From positions 1-8,054 of the forward strand of contig JALRJA010000289.1 in the NCBI GenBank assembly GCA_023255235.1: 8,054 nucleotides of DNA, written 5' to 3'. This stretch comes from Flaviramulus sp. (GTDB lineage: Bacteria; Bacteroidota; Bacteroidia; Flavobacteriales; Flavobacteriaceae). A program made the position numbers and the translations under genes. The notes under the pieces are model-generated. The model was not told where the DNA came from. It saw only the letters and a program-made list of their open reading frames with translations, and ran no database searches. Of this stretch, positions 1 to 7,000 are shown in pieces (position 1 is the first letter of the stretch; each line of letters begins with the position of its first letter).

Positions 1-202
1 AAGTGGCGGTGCTCGTGGTCAAGCTAGTGATATTGAAATTACTGCTCAAGAAATTATTAAAACCAAAGAGCTAAGTGCCAAAATATTGGCTAAAAATTGC
101 GAGCAAACATTTGAAAAAGTAATGAAAGATTTTAATAGAGACCACTGGATGGATGCCAAAGAATCTGTATCTTATGGTATTGTTGATGGGGTTTTGAAAT
201 AA
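1..202 (+). CDS. clpP: ClpP-type ATP-dependent protease proteolytic subunit, C-terminal part (5' end outside window)
   Basis: Frame 2 is open from the window edge to a TAA at 200-202, giving 66 residues. They match the C-terminal third of the ClpP serine protease, the barrel-forming peptidase that works with Clp AAA+ unfoldases in the cytoplasm. The segment begins SGGARGQASDIEI, the conserved stretch just after the catalytic His-Gln-Pro, which lies off the left edge. It continues through helix E (EIIKTKEL) to NRDHWMDAKE and ends YGIVDGVLK. By family knowledge the Asp of NRD is the third member of the Ser-His-Asp triad. The residue before the Arg is Asn, where many ClpPs have Asp or Glu (the Asp/Arg oligomerisation sensor). 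The catalytic Ser and His cannot be checked here. This could be a second ClpP paralogue rather than the main housekeeping copy. The DUF58 gene starts 15 bases downstream on the same strand, so the two are probably co-transcribed. Confidence 0.85.
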   Translation, partial: SGGARGQASDIEITAQEIIKTKELSAKILAKNCEQTFEKVMKDFNRDHWMDAKESVSYGIVDGVLK

Positions 203-217
203 GATTGAAGCTTTGCT

Positions 218-1147
218 ATGAATTTACAAAACGAACTTAATAAAGCAGAAGGGTTTAAAAACTTAGAGCTACTTGCCAAACAAGTGGTTGAAGGTTTTAT
301 TGCTGGTATGCATAAGAGTCCGTTTCATGGGTTTTCTGCTGAATTTTCAGAGCACAAAATTTATAATCAAGGTGAAAGCACTAGGCATATAGACTGGAAA
401 TTGTTTGCTAAAACAGATAAATTATATACCAAACGATATGATGAGGAAACCAATTTAAGATGCCATATTATTTTAGATAAAAGCAGTTCTATGTACTATC
501 CTAAAAAAGAGGTAATGTCTATAAACAGCTTAAATAAAATAGGCTTTTCTGTATTGGCTTCTGCCTCTTTAATGTATATTTTAAAAAAACAACGAGATGC
601 TGTTGGCTTGAGTATGTATAGTGATGCCTATGATTATTATGCTCCTGAGAAAGGAAGCGAGCGACACCATCAAATGTTATTAAGTCGTTTAAGTGAGGCT
701 TTGGTTCATGATACATTTAATAAACAAACAGAAACGTATAAGTATTTGCATGAAATAGCCGAAAAAATTCACAGACGTTCCTTGATTTTTTTGTTTACTG
801 ATATGTTTCAAACTTCTGAAGATAACACAAAATTATTGGAAGCGTTGCGTCATTTAAAATACAACAAGCACGAAGTTGTTTTGTTTCATGTTTTTGATAA
901 AGAAAAAGAACAAACCTTTGATTTTGATAATAAACCAAAACGATTTGTAGATGTTGAAACAGGCGAGCATATAAATTTATATGCCAATTCTATAAAAGAA
1001 AACTACAGTAAAGCGGTTAATAAGTATTTTACAGATTTGCGGTTACAATGTGCTCAGTATAAAATTAAGTATGTTGAAGCTAATATAAATAGCGGTTTTA
1101 ATAACATTCTTACAACATTTATGATAGAGCGTCAAAAGTTTGCTTAA
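218..1147 (+). CDS. DUF58 family protein (von Willebrand factor A-like fold)
   Basis: This encodes 309 residues, close to the usual length of compact DUF58 proteins. The DUF58 signature spans about residues 38-80: a Gly-rich start (HGFSAEFSEHKIYNQGE), then RHIDWKLFAKT and LYTKRYDEET. A vWA-like domain follows. Its metal-binding (MIDAS-type) motif D-x-S-x-S is at Asp87, Ser89 and Ser91, and a second acidic strand end FTDMF is at residues 193-197. I see no signal peptide and no membrane helix, so it is probably cytoplasmic. Members of this family commonly pair with MoxR-type AAA+ ATPases and Bat/aerotolerance-type membrane proteins, and their biochemical role is poorly defined. Here no MoxR or Bat gene is adjacent; the upstream neighbour is a ClpP-type gene 15 bases away, and downstream is a tRNA. 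The start at 218 is chosen because it is the first ATG of the frame and sits just after the upstream stop. The family call is firm; the function is not known. Confidence 0.88.
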   Translation: MNLQNELNKAEGFKNLELLAKQVVEGFIAGMHKSPFHGFSAEFSEHKIYNQGESTRHIDWKLFAKTDKLYTKRYDEETNLRCHIILDKSSSMYYPKKEVMSINSLNKIGFSVLASASLMYILKKQRDAVGLSMYSDAYDYYAPEKGSERHHQMLLSRLSEALVHDTFNKQTETYKYLHEIAEKIHRRSLIFLFTDMFQTSEDNTKLLEALRHLKYNKHEVVLFHVFDKEKEQTFDFDNKPKRFVDVETGEHINLYANSIKENYSKAVNKYFTDLRLQCAQYKIKYVEANINSGFNNILTTFMIERQKFA

Positions 1148-1157
1148 AAGTTTGCTA
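1134..1157 (+). repeat. 12-bp tandem duplication across the DUF58 stop codon
   Basis: AAAAGTTTGCTT (1134-1145) is followed directly by AAAAGTTTGCTA (1146-1157), with 11 of 12 positions identical. The TAA stop codon of the DUF58 gene (1145-1147) spans the junction, so the second copy lies outside the reading frame. This looks like a small slippage duplication and has no evident function. Confidence 0.6.
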
Positions 1158-1228
1158 AAGGTAGTGTATTTGTAAAAAGGGTGTTTTCTGAATATTTTTT
1201 TTAAAAGCTGTAAAAAAACAAAAAAACA

Positions 1229-1259
1229 TTTGACATATAAAAAAAGGCATGTATATTTG
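1229..1259 (+). promoter_or_regulatory. Bacteroidota-type primary sigma promoter for tRNA-Asp
   Basis: A -33 element TTTG (1229-1232) is separated by exactly 19 bases from a -7 element TATATTTG (1252-1259). This fits the Bacteroidota housekeeping consensus TTTG-N19-TAnnTTTG at every defined position. The predicted transcription start is a few bases after 1259. That leaves a very short leader before the mature tRNA at 1278, as expected for a tRNA transcription unit. The A-rich run just upstream (about 1211-1226) could act as an UP-like element. Confidence 0.8.
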
Positions 1260-1277
1260 CAATCGCAATAAAGCGAA

Positions 1278-1351
1278 GGTTTGGTAGTTCAGTTGGTTAG
1301 AATGTCGCCCTGTCACGGCGAAGGTCGCGGGTTCGAGTCCCGTCCAGACCG
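1278..1351 (+). tRNA. tRNA-Asp (anticodon GTC)
   Basis: The 74-nt sequence folds into a full cloverleaf. The acceptor stem is GGTTTGG (1278-1284) with CCAGACC (1344-1350), including one T-G wobble. The D stem is GTTC/GAAT. The anticodon stem is TCGCC/GGCGA with loop CTGTCAC, which places the anticodon GTC at 1312-1314. The T arm is GCGGG-TTCGAGT-CCCGT. The discriminator base is G1351, as is usual for tRNA-Asp. The 3' CCA is not encoded (CTTC follows), so it would be added after transcription. The gene has its own promoter and terminator. I see no copy of its 3' end elsewhere in the window, so there is no sign of an element integrated at it here. Confidence 0.97.
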
Positions 1352-1377
1352 CTTCTTTAAGAAAAGCAAATTAAAAC

Positions 1378-1412
1378 AAAACCTCTCTAAAAGTATGATT
1401 TAGGGAGGTTTT
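1378..1412 (+). terminator. Rho-independent terminator after tRNA-Asp
   Basis: AAAACCTCTCTAAA (1378-1391) pairs with TTTAGGGAGGTTTT (1399-1412), a 14-bp stem with one T-G wobble and a 7-base loop. The stem ends in TTTT on the 3' side and AAAA on the 5' side, so it could terminate transcription from either direction. It ends the tRNA transcription unit and insulates the downstream AT-rich region. Confidence 0.85.
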
Positions 1413-2042
1413 ATCATTTAAGACTACCTCATTTTTTATCTTATTATTGAGTGTTTAAAAAAGATGTAATTTATCATCCTTACACAAAATATGCTGGCAA
1501 AATAGTGTTGAAATCTACCCTAAAAATTGTGGTAACTCACAGTTTGTAAGCTTACCTTATTTTGCATCTTTAATACAGCCTCACTATTGGTATATGGTAA
1601 AAAAATATTACCGATAAAGTATTTTAGAAAAACCAATTCTCAATATAAGTGAAGTAATTTTTATAACAATCTCATTTAAAATAGTTTATCCACAACTCTT
1701 AAACCACAATAAATGTATTTATGGGCATTTTCTAACTGCAAATTGAAAGACTATATCTTGTTTTGATACCAATAACCGATGTATTTAAGGTATTCAACAT
1801 AAAAAAAATTACAACTTTATAAGAATAGAGGTATATTTAAGAATCTTATAAAATAAAAATAATTTAAAAAAAAACAATATTAAGCAAGTGTTTTTTAATT
1901 TTTTAATGATTTTTATAAACATTATTAAAAAAAACAAATTTTTTAGCAAATATTTAATAATTGTGTCTATAAAGCACCTTAAAATCGCTTATATTAAAAT
2001 CAATGTTAAAGTTTATTAATAAAATTAACAAACTCAAAGCTT
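1413..2042. other. Gene-free AT-rich intergenic region upstream of the sigma factor gene
   Basis: I see no believable coding sequence on either strand in these 630 bases; stops are frequent in all frames and the longest ATG-started runs are only a few codons to about 17 codons. There is no RNA gene or clear strong hairpin. The second half (about 1800-2000) is extremely AT-rich with several runs of A or T. It includes a loose repeat: a run of eight or nine A's then CAA, followed by AGCAA, occurs at about 1866-1887 and again at 1927-1949. The promoter of the sigma factor gene should lie here, but I found no full TTTG-N19-TAnnTTTG match. The nearest partial -7 matches are TATATTTA (1832-1839) and TAATTGTG (1958-1965), neither with a suitable -33 element. 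Confidence 0.6.
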
Positions 2043-2693
2043 ATGCAAGAATCTGTAGAACGGGCATTAGCTCTATCGGATGCTAATAATTTAGATTCTG
2101 AAATTCGTTCATCTATAGCTACACATAGCAGCACGTCTTCTAACAATGAAGAAATTGTTTGGCGTAAACTTATTTGTGGAGACAAACAAGCGTTGGGTAA
2201 ACTGTATGACCAATATATAGATATTCTTTTCTCTTACGGAATGTATCATTCTAAAGATAGGGGTTATGTTATGGATTGTATTCATGACTTGTTTTTAGAT
2301 TTGTATAAGTATAGAAAAAACTTGTCATTAACTACAAATGTCAAGTATTACCTTATAAAATCTCTTAAAAGGAAAATAAATAAAAAATACAAAACAACAG
2401 ACACGCCTGTTTCTATGAAAGAATTTCTATTTCTCTTAGAAGGAAACAGTAAAAATTACGCTATTTCTTGTGAGGAAGAAATAATAAAAACAGAACAAGC
2501 CTCAGAAACAAACACAAATTTAAAAAAAGCTCTTAAAACGCTAACAAAAAAGCAACGTCAAGTATTGTTTTTGAGATTTAATGAAAATAGAACATACGAA
2601 GACATTTCAGCTATAATGGGTATTTCAATTGAAACAGCAAGAACGTCAATTTATAGAGCCATAAAAACACTGCGTAAGTTAAAATTTTATTAA
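2043..2693 (+). CDS. ECF-type RNA polymerase sigma factor (Bacteroidota FecI/RpoE-like, SusCD-linked)
   Basis: The 216-residue protein has the two-domain layout of an extracytoplasmic-function sigma factor. Region 2 lies at about residues 48-115: ALGKLYDQY at 50-58, a DCIHDLFLDLYKYRKNL-type core-binding and -10-recognition helix, then YYLIKSLKRKI. Region 4 lies at about 160-213: LKTLTKKQRQVLFLRF, then the helix-turn-helix TYEDISAIMGISIETARTSIYRA starting near residue 184. The family replaces the housekeeping sigma on RNA polymerase to direct a small regulon. About 38 Ser/Asn/Glu-rich residues precede the sigma core. The start at 2043 is kept because the only later Met in the upstream half is residue 67, inside region 2. 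The FecR-like gene follows after 128 bases, so it is the likely anti-sigma partner, and the SusC/SusD genes are the expected targets (inference from gene order). Confidence 0.92.
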   Translation: MQESVERALALSDANNLDSEIRSSIATHSSTSSNNEEIVWRKLICGDKQALGKLYDQYIDILFSYGMYHSKDRGYVMDCIHDLFLDLYKYRKNLSLTTNVKYYLIKSLKRKINKKYKTTDTPVSMKEFLFLLEGNSKNYAISCEEEIIKTEQASETNTNLKKALKTLTKKQRQVLFLRFNENRTYEDISAIMGISIETARTSIYRAIKTLRKLKFY

Positions 2694-2789
2694 AAACCAA
2701 ATAATTATAAGTCTTGATGTCTATAAAAAACCAAATAACTACTTATTAACATAGTATAATCAGCAAGATTGATAACGCCAAAAACCAAA
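2692..2789 (+). repeat. Three spaced copies of an AAAAACCAAA motif between sigma and anti-sigma genes
   Basis: The 128-base gap between the two regulator genes holds AAAAACCAAATAA at 2692-2704 and again at 2726-2738, identical over 13 bases, and a shorter AAAAACCAAA at 2780-2789. The copies start 34 and 54 bases apart. The first overlaps the sigma-gene stop codon. A related string, AACCAAAATTATAA, follows the anti-sigma stop at 3873-3886; compare AACCAAATAATTATAA at 2695-2710. The motif is low in complexity and the region AT-rich, so a binding-site role is only a possibility. Confidence 0.45.
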
Positions 2790-2821
2790 CAGAACAAAAT
2801 AATGTTATTTAATAAAAAATA

Positions 2822-3874
2822 ATGAAAGCGAGTAGAACTCATAAAATAAAGACTTTACCCATTACTGAGTTAGAGAAAATTGTGTTGAAAAATAAAATTT
2901 TAAAATCTGTAGATAATATATCTAAACGAAAAAAACGTTTTAAAATTTACCTAGGTACAGCAGCTTGCACAACTTTATTAATAGCAATTAGTTTTTCGTT
3001 TCTAAGAACACCAACAAATTCTATAGCAGATTTTATTGATTCAGCAAAAAATATAGATATCAATAAATCAGATAACGTGGTGCTCATTTTAGGAGAAGGA
3101 GAAAATTTGGATATTAATGAAGATGCTTCTACAATTAATTATTCAAACTCTGGTCAAAAAGTAACCATAGGAAAAAACAAAGAAGTAAATCAAAAAACCT
3201 CAAAAAATAATAAAACAGTTTTTAATACACTTCTTGTACCTTATGGCAAGCGCTCTAACATACAACTCTCAGATGGAACCATAGTGTGGTTGAATTCGGG
3301 CTCTAAATTGGTTTATCCAGCCGTATTTAATGGAAACAAAAGAGAGCTATACATGGAAGGAGAAGCTATTTTTGATGTGGCTCACAATAAAGACAAACCA
3401 TTTATCGTAATATCTGATAACCAAGAAGTTGAAGTTTTAGGAACTATTTTTGGAATCACCAACTACAACGATGAAAACGCTATAAACACTGTATTAAAAA
3501 GCGGTAGTGTGCAAATTAGCTATAACAAAAATGCCTCCAATTTACACACAGATAAGATGAAAATTTCACCAGGCACACAAGCACGTTATAACAAGAAAAC
3601 AATGAGTATTATATCAGAAAAAATTGATGTTAACCAATATTTTTCATGGAAAGACGGGTTCCTTATTTTTAAGAATGATGATTTAAAATATATAACAAAA
3701 AGGATATCAAGGTATTACAATGTTGAGATTGAAATTACAGATCAAAACTTAGCTAAAGAAACATTTTCTGGCTACCTCGATTTGAATGAAAATATTAACA
3801 AAGTTATAGAAAACATAAAAGCTAGTACAAATATGAATTACACATATACTGATAGCAAAATAACAATTAATTAA
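2822..3874 (+). CDS. FecR family transmembrane anti-sigma factor (FecR domain plus DUF4974)
   Basis: This 350-residue protein has the usual plan of Bacteroidota FecR proteins. A short basic cytoplasmic N-terminus (residues 1-41, with KRKKRFK just before the membrane) would hold the sigma factor. One membrane helix follows at about 42-61 (IYLGTAACTTLLIAISFSFL), and then a periplasmic part. The FecR domain spans about 134-232 and shows the family hallmarks VPYGKRSNIQLSDGTIVWLNSGS, ELYMEGEAIFDVAH, KPFIVI and VEVLGTIFGITNY. The C-terminal DUF4974 domain at about 281-349 contains LKYITKRISRYYNVEIEI and ETFSGYLDLNENI. By family knowledge the periplasmic part receives a signal from the STN domain of a TonB-dependent receptor and passes it to the sigma factor. 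Its position between the sigma gene and an STN-containing SusC gene supports that role. The cytoplasmic part is shorter than in many family members, which often have about 80 residues there. Confidence 0.92.
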   Translation: MKASRTHKIKTLPITELEKIVLKNKILKSVDNISKRKKRFKIYLGTAACTTLLIAISFSFLRTPTNSIADFIDSAKNIDINKSDNVVLILGEGENLDINEDASTINYSNSGQKVTIGKNKEVNQKTSKNNKTVFNTLLVPYGKRSNIQLSDGTIVWLNSGSKLVYPAVFNGNKRELYMEGEAIFDVAHNKDKPFIVISDNQEVEVLGTIFGITNYNDENAINTVLKSGSVQISYNKNASNLHTDKMKISPGTQARYNKKTMSIISEKIDVNQYFSWKDGFLIFKNDDLKYITKRISRYYNVEIEITDQNLAKETFSGYLDLNENINKVIENIKASTNMNYTYTDSKITIN

Positions 3875-3921
3875 CCAAAATTATAACATATGAAGTGAAT
3901 TTTTGAATTAGCAAAAAAAAG

Positions 3922-3955
3922 GCCAGAAGATGCACCACCATCCTCTGGCTGTTTT
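3922..3955 (+). terminator. Terminator or attenuator hairpin between anti-sigma and SusC genes
   Basis: GCCAGAAGATG (3922-3932) pairs with CATCCTCTGGC (3939-3949) across a 6-base CACCAC loop; ten of eleven positions are Watson-Crick pairs and one is A-C. Eight A's precede it and TTTT follows at 3952-3955, so it resembles an intrinsic terminator. It lies 47 bases after the anti-sigma stop and 53 bases before the SusC start. It would keep regulator expression separate from the transporter genes, or act as an attenuator within one transcript. I cannot tell which from sequence alone. Confidence 0.7.
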
Positions 3956-3963
3956 AGAAACAC

Positions 3964-3983
3964 TGCTGTTAAAAACTACAGCA
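3964..3983 (+). promoter_or_regulatory. Second small hairpin in the SusC leader
   Basis: TGCTGT (3964-3969) can pair with ACAGCA (3978-3983) across an 8-base loop, ending 25 bases before the SusC ATG. It directly follows the terminator-like hairpin. The ACAGC of its 3' arm could alternatively pair with GCTGT at 3948-3952, at the end of the first hairpin, so the two structures could compete. With only six base pairs, it may also be chance or a DNA-level inverted repeat for a regulator. Confidence 0.35.
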
Positions 3984-4008
3984 ACATTAATTAATCAAAT
4001 CCAAAAGT

Positions 4009-7000
4009 ATGAAAAAAAACTCAAGTAAAGTAATTTCCACGCTTATGAGAATATTTATATTGTTTATTAGCATTGGACTCACATCTGTTTATGGGAATTC
4101 TATAGCAAGCCAAACCAAAATTGATATAGATGTTAATAGTATATCAATAGAACAACTCTTTAAAGAAATTCAAAACACCAGTGACTACATCTTTTTTTAT
4201 AAAGACGATGTTTTGAATACAAACAAAAAAGTATCTCTAAAATTTAAAAATGTACAAATCTCAAAAATTTTAGATGAAGCTTTTTCAAACACTAGTTTAA
4301 CTTATAAAATAGTTGGAAAACAAGTTATTGTAAAATACAACTACCAAAAACCTAAAAGCAGTGCATCTATAAATGATAAATCTTCTATACAAGAAAAAAT
4401 TATCTCTGGTACTGTGAAAGATACAGATGGACTGCCACTATTAGGTGTAAACATTGTTGTAAAAGGCACTACAAAAGGGACACAAACAGATTTTGATGGC
4501 TACTATAGTATTGCTGTACCAGATAATGCTGTTTTAGAATTCTCTTTTGTTGGCATGTTAAAGCAATCTGTTGTAGTTGGTAATCAAAATCAAATAAACG
4601 TAATTCTAAGTGAAGATGCCGCTTCGTTAGATGAAGTTGTAATAGTAGGTTACGGTACACAAACAAAAGAATCACTCACAGGTTCAGTAGGAGTGGTAAA
4701 AAGTGCTGATTTAGAGCAGGTACCAACATCTACATTTGAACAAACATTGAGAGGAAGTATAGCTGGCATACAAGCTTCTGCTCTAGATGGAGCTCCTGGC
4801 TCCAATACACAAATACGAATCAGGGGTATAGGGTCAATTACAGCCTCTAGCGAACCATTATATGTTATAGACGGCATCCCTATTCAAGCCGGAAGTCAAG
4901 CAACAAACGATAATGACGGCGCTAGTAGCAATGTAATGGCTTCCATAAACCCAAACGATATTGAAAGTATAAGTGTATTAAAAGACGCTGCCTCTACTGC
5001 AATTTATGGCTCTAGAGGTGCAAATGGAGTTATTTTAATAACAACAAAGCAAGGAAAATCAGGCAAAGCAGTCATTGATTTTAAATCTTTAACAGGGTTC
5101 AATTCTCAGGCATCAAAAAACATTCTCAAACCATTAAATGCTGCACAATATACCGAGTTATTTCTTGAAGGCTACATTAATAGAGGAGATACTCCAACAC
5201 AGGCACAAACTAGGTTTGATAACACGTTTCGACAATTGATAGACCCATCAACAGGGAAGCCAACAGACATCAATTGGTTAGATGCCATTACTAGAACAGG
5301 AATAACCCAAAGCTATGATTTAAGTGTGCGAGGTGGTACAGATAAAGTCAAATATTTTATGTCTGGATCATACATGGACCAAGAAAGTTATATTATAGGT
5401 TACGGATTCAAAAGATTTAGTACACGATCTAATTTAGAATATAAAGCAAATAGTTTTTTAACTCTATCAAATAATATTTTAATTTCTGATATAACATCGA
5501 GCACCTCTTTCGATTCGGGGTCTTTTAACAATCCTTTTAAAAATACATTAGAGTTATCACCCTTGATTCCTATTTTTGATGAACAAGGACGGTACAATGC
5601 AGAACATGCCAACTATTTTCCATTGGGTGGTGCTAACCCCGTTGGAAGTTTAAGTGGAGATGATTTATGGGAAACAAATACATCAAGAATTATTGATAAT
5701 TTTGCAATTACAGCTAATTTTCTAAAAAATGTAGTTTTTAGATCTCAATGGAATTTTGATATTCTTACCATTAACGAATCGCAATATCTTAACAGACGAT
5801 ATGGTGGCGGACGAAACACCAATGGTTATGCTTATGAAGCTACCACATCTATAAAAACATGGGTAGGCACACAAACTTTAGATTATAATTTCATTTTAAA
5901 TCAAAAGCATAATTTTAATTTTTTAGCAGGCTATGAAGCTCAAAAAACAACCAGAGAGTCTCATAACGCCTCAGGAACACAATTCCCAAATGATATTGTT
6001 AGAACATTAAACAGTGCCTCTGCCGATTTTGCAGTAGGAGGAACCAGGTCAGATTATACTTTTGTTTCCATGTTCTCAAGAGCCAACTACAATTATGATG
6101 GCAAATACTTTCTATCAGGCAGTTTAAGACGTGACGGCTCATCAAGATTTGGTTCAGATACAAGATATGGTACTTTTTACTCTGTAGGAGCAAGTTGGAA
6201 TGCTTACAAAGAAAATTTTTTAAATGACATTTCTTTTATTGATTTATTAAAACTAAGAACCTCATTTGGTGTAACAGGCAATGCAGACATAGGTAATTTT
6301 GCGTCGCAGGGCTTATACACTTATGGGCAAGACTATGACGGAGCACCAGGCGGAAGCCCTTTACAAATTGGAAACCCTAACCTTACTTGGGAATCTCAAG
6401 AAAACTTTAATATTGGTTTAGATTTTGGATTTTTCAAAACAATATCTGGTACCATTGAATATTTTAATAGAGTTTCTTCAGAACTTATTTTAGATAAACC
6501 TATTTCTCCCACAACAGGATTTAGCTCACTAATTCAAAACGTTGGAGCTATGGAAAATTCAGGTATAGAACTTACTTTGAATGCCGATATTATAAATAAA
6601 ACCAATTTTAAATGGAGCCTTGGATTTAATGCTACCTTCATAAAAAACAAAATAACAAAGCTCACATCAGATTTCAATAGCGGTGCTTATAGAAGAGAAG
6701 TTGGTCAGGATTTTCAGTCCTTTTATTTATATGGTTGGGCAGGTGTAGATCAAACTAATGGAGACCCACAGTGGTACACAGATGCTACAAAAACAGCAGT
6801 AACCAACAACCTTGCCAATGCTGAGCGTTTTTTAGATGGCAAGTCTGCAACCCCCGATGTGTACGGTGGTTTTAATACCTCTATTACTTATAAAGGGTTT
6901 AGTTTAAATGCTAATTTTATGTACTCATCGGGTAATTATTTGTTTGATAGTAGAGCTCGCGGTTCACTAGGAGATGGGAGGCTAACACCCAGAAGTACAG

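Noticed and set aside
519..716. Open frame of 65 codons on the - strand inside the DUF58 gene
   Set aside because: It lies wholly inside a well-supported gene on the other strand, has no recognisable domain, and is a shadow frame.
1596..1612. Small hairpin GGTAA / TTACC in the gene-free region
   Set aside because: Only five base pairs in AT-rich sequence, with no T-run or other context; likely chance.
1713..1766. Short 17-codon open frame starting at ATG 1713
   Set aside because: It is very short, lacks any leader signal or recognisable motif, and is expected by chance.
1585..1774. Inverted pair of about 9 bases (TATTGGTAT and ATACCAATA) about 180 bases apart
   Set aside because: It is short and far apart in biased sequence, with no target duplication or transposase nearby, so it does not support a mobile element.
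1958..1965. TAATTGTG as a -7 element for the sigma factor gene
   Set aside because: It has one mismatch to TAnnTTTG and no TTG at the proper distance upstream.
4469..4877. Two overlapping - strand open frames inside the SusC gene
   Set aside because: Both are antisense to conserved SusC domains (carboxypeptidase-regulatory-like, TonB box, plug) and show no protein-like features.
5400..6193. Two further - strand open frames (5400-5612 and 5999-6193) inside the SusC barrel
   Set aside because: They are antisense to the continuous barrel-coding frame and have no recognisable motif.
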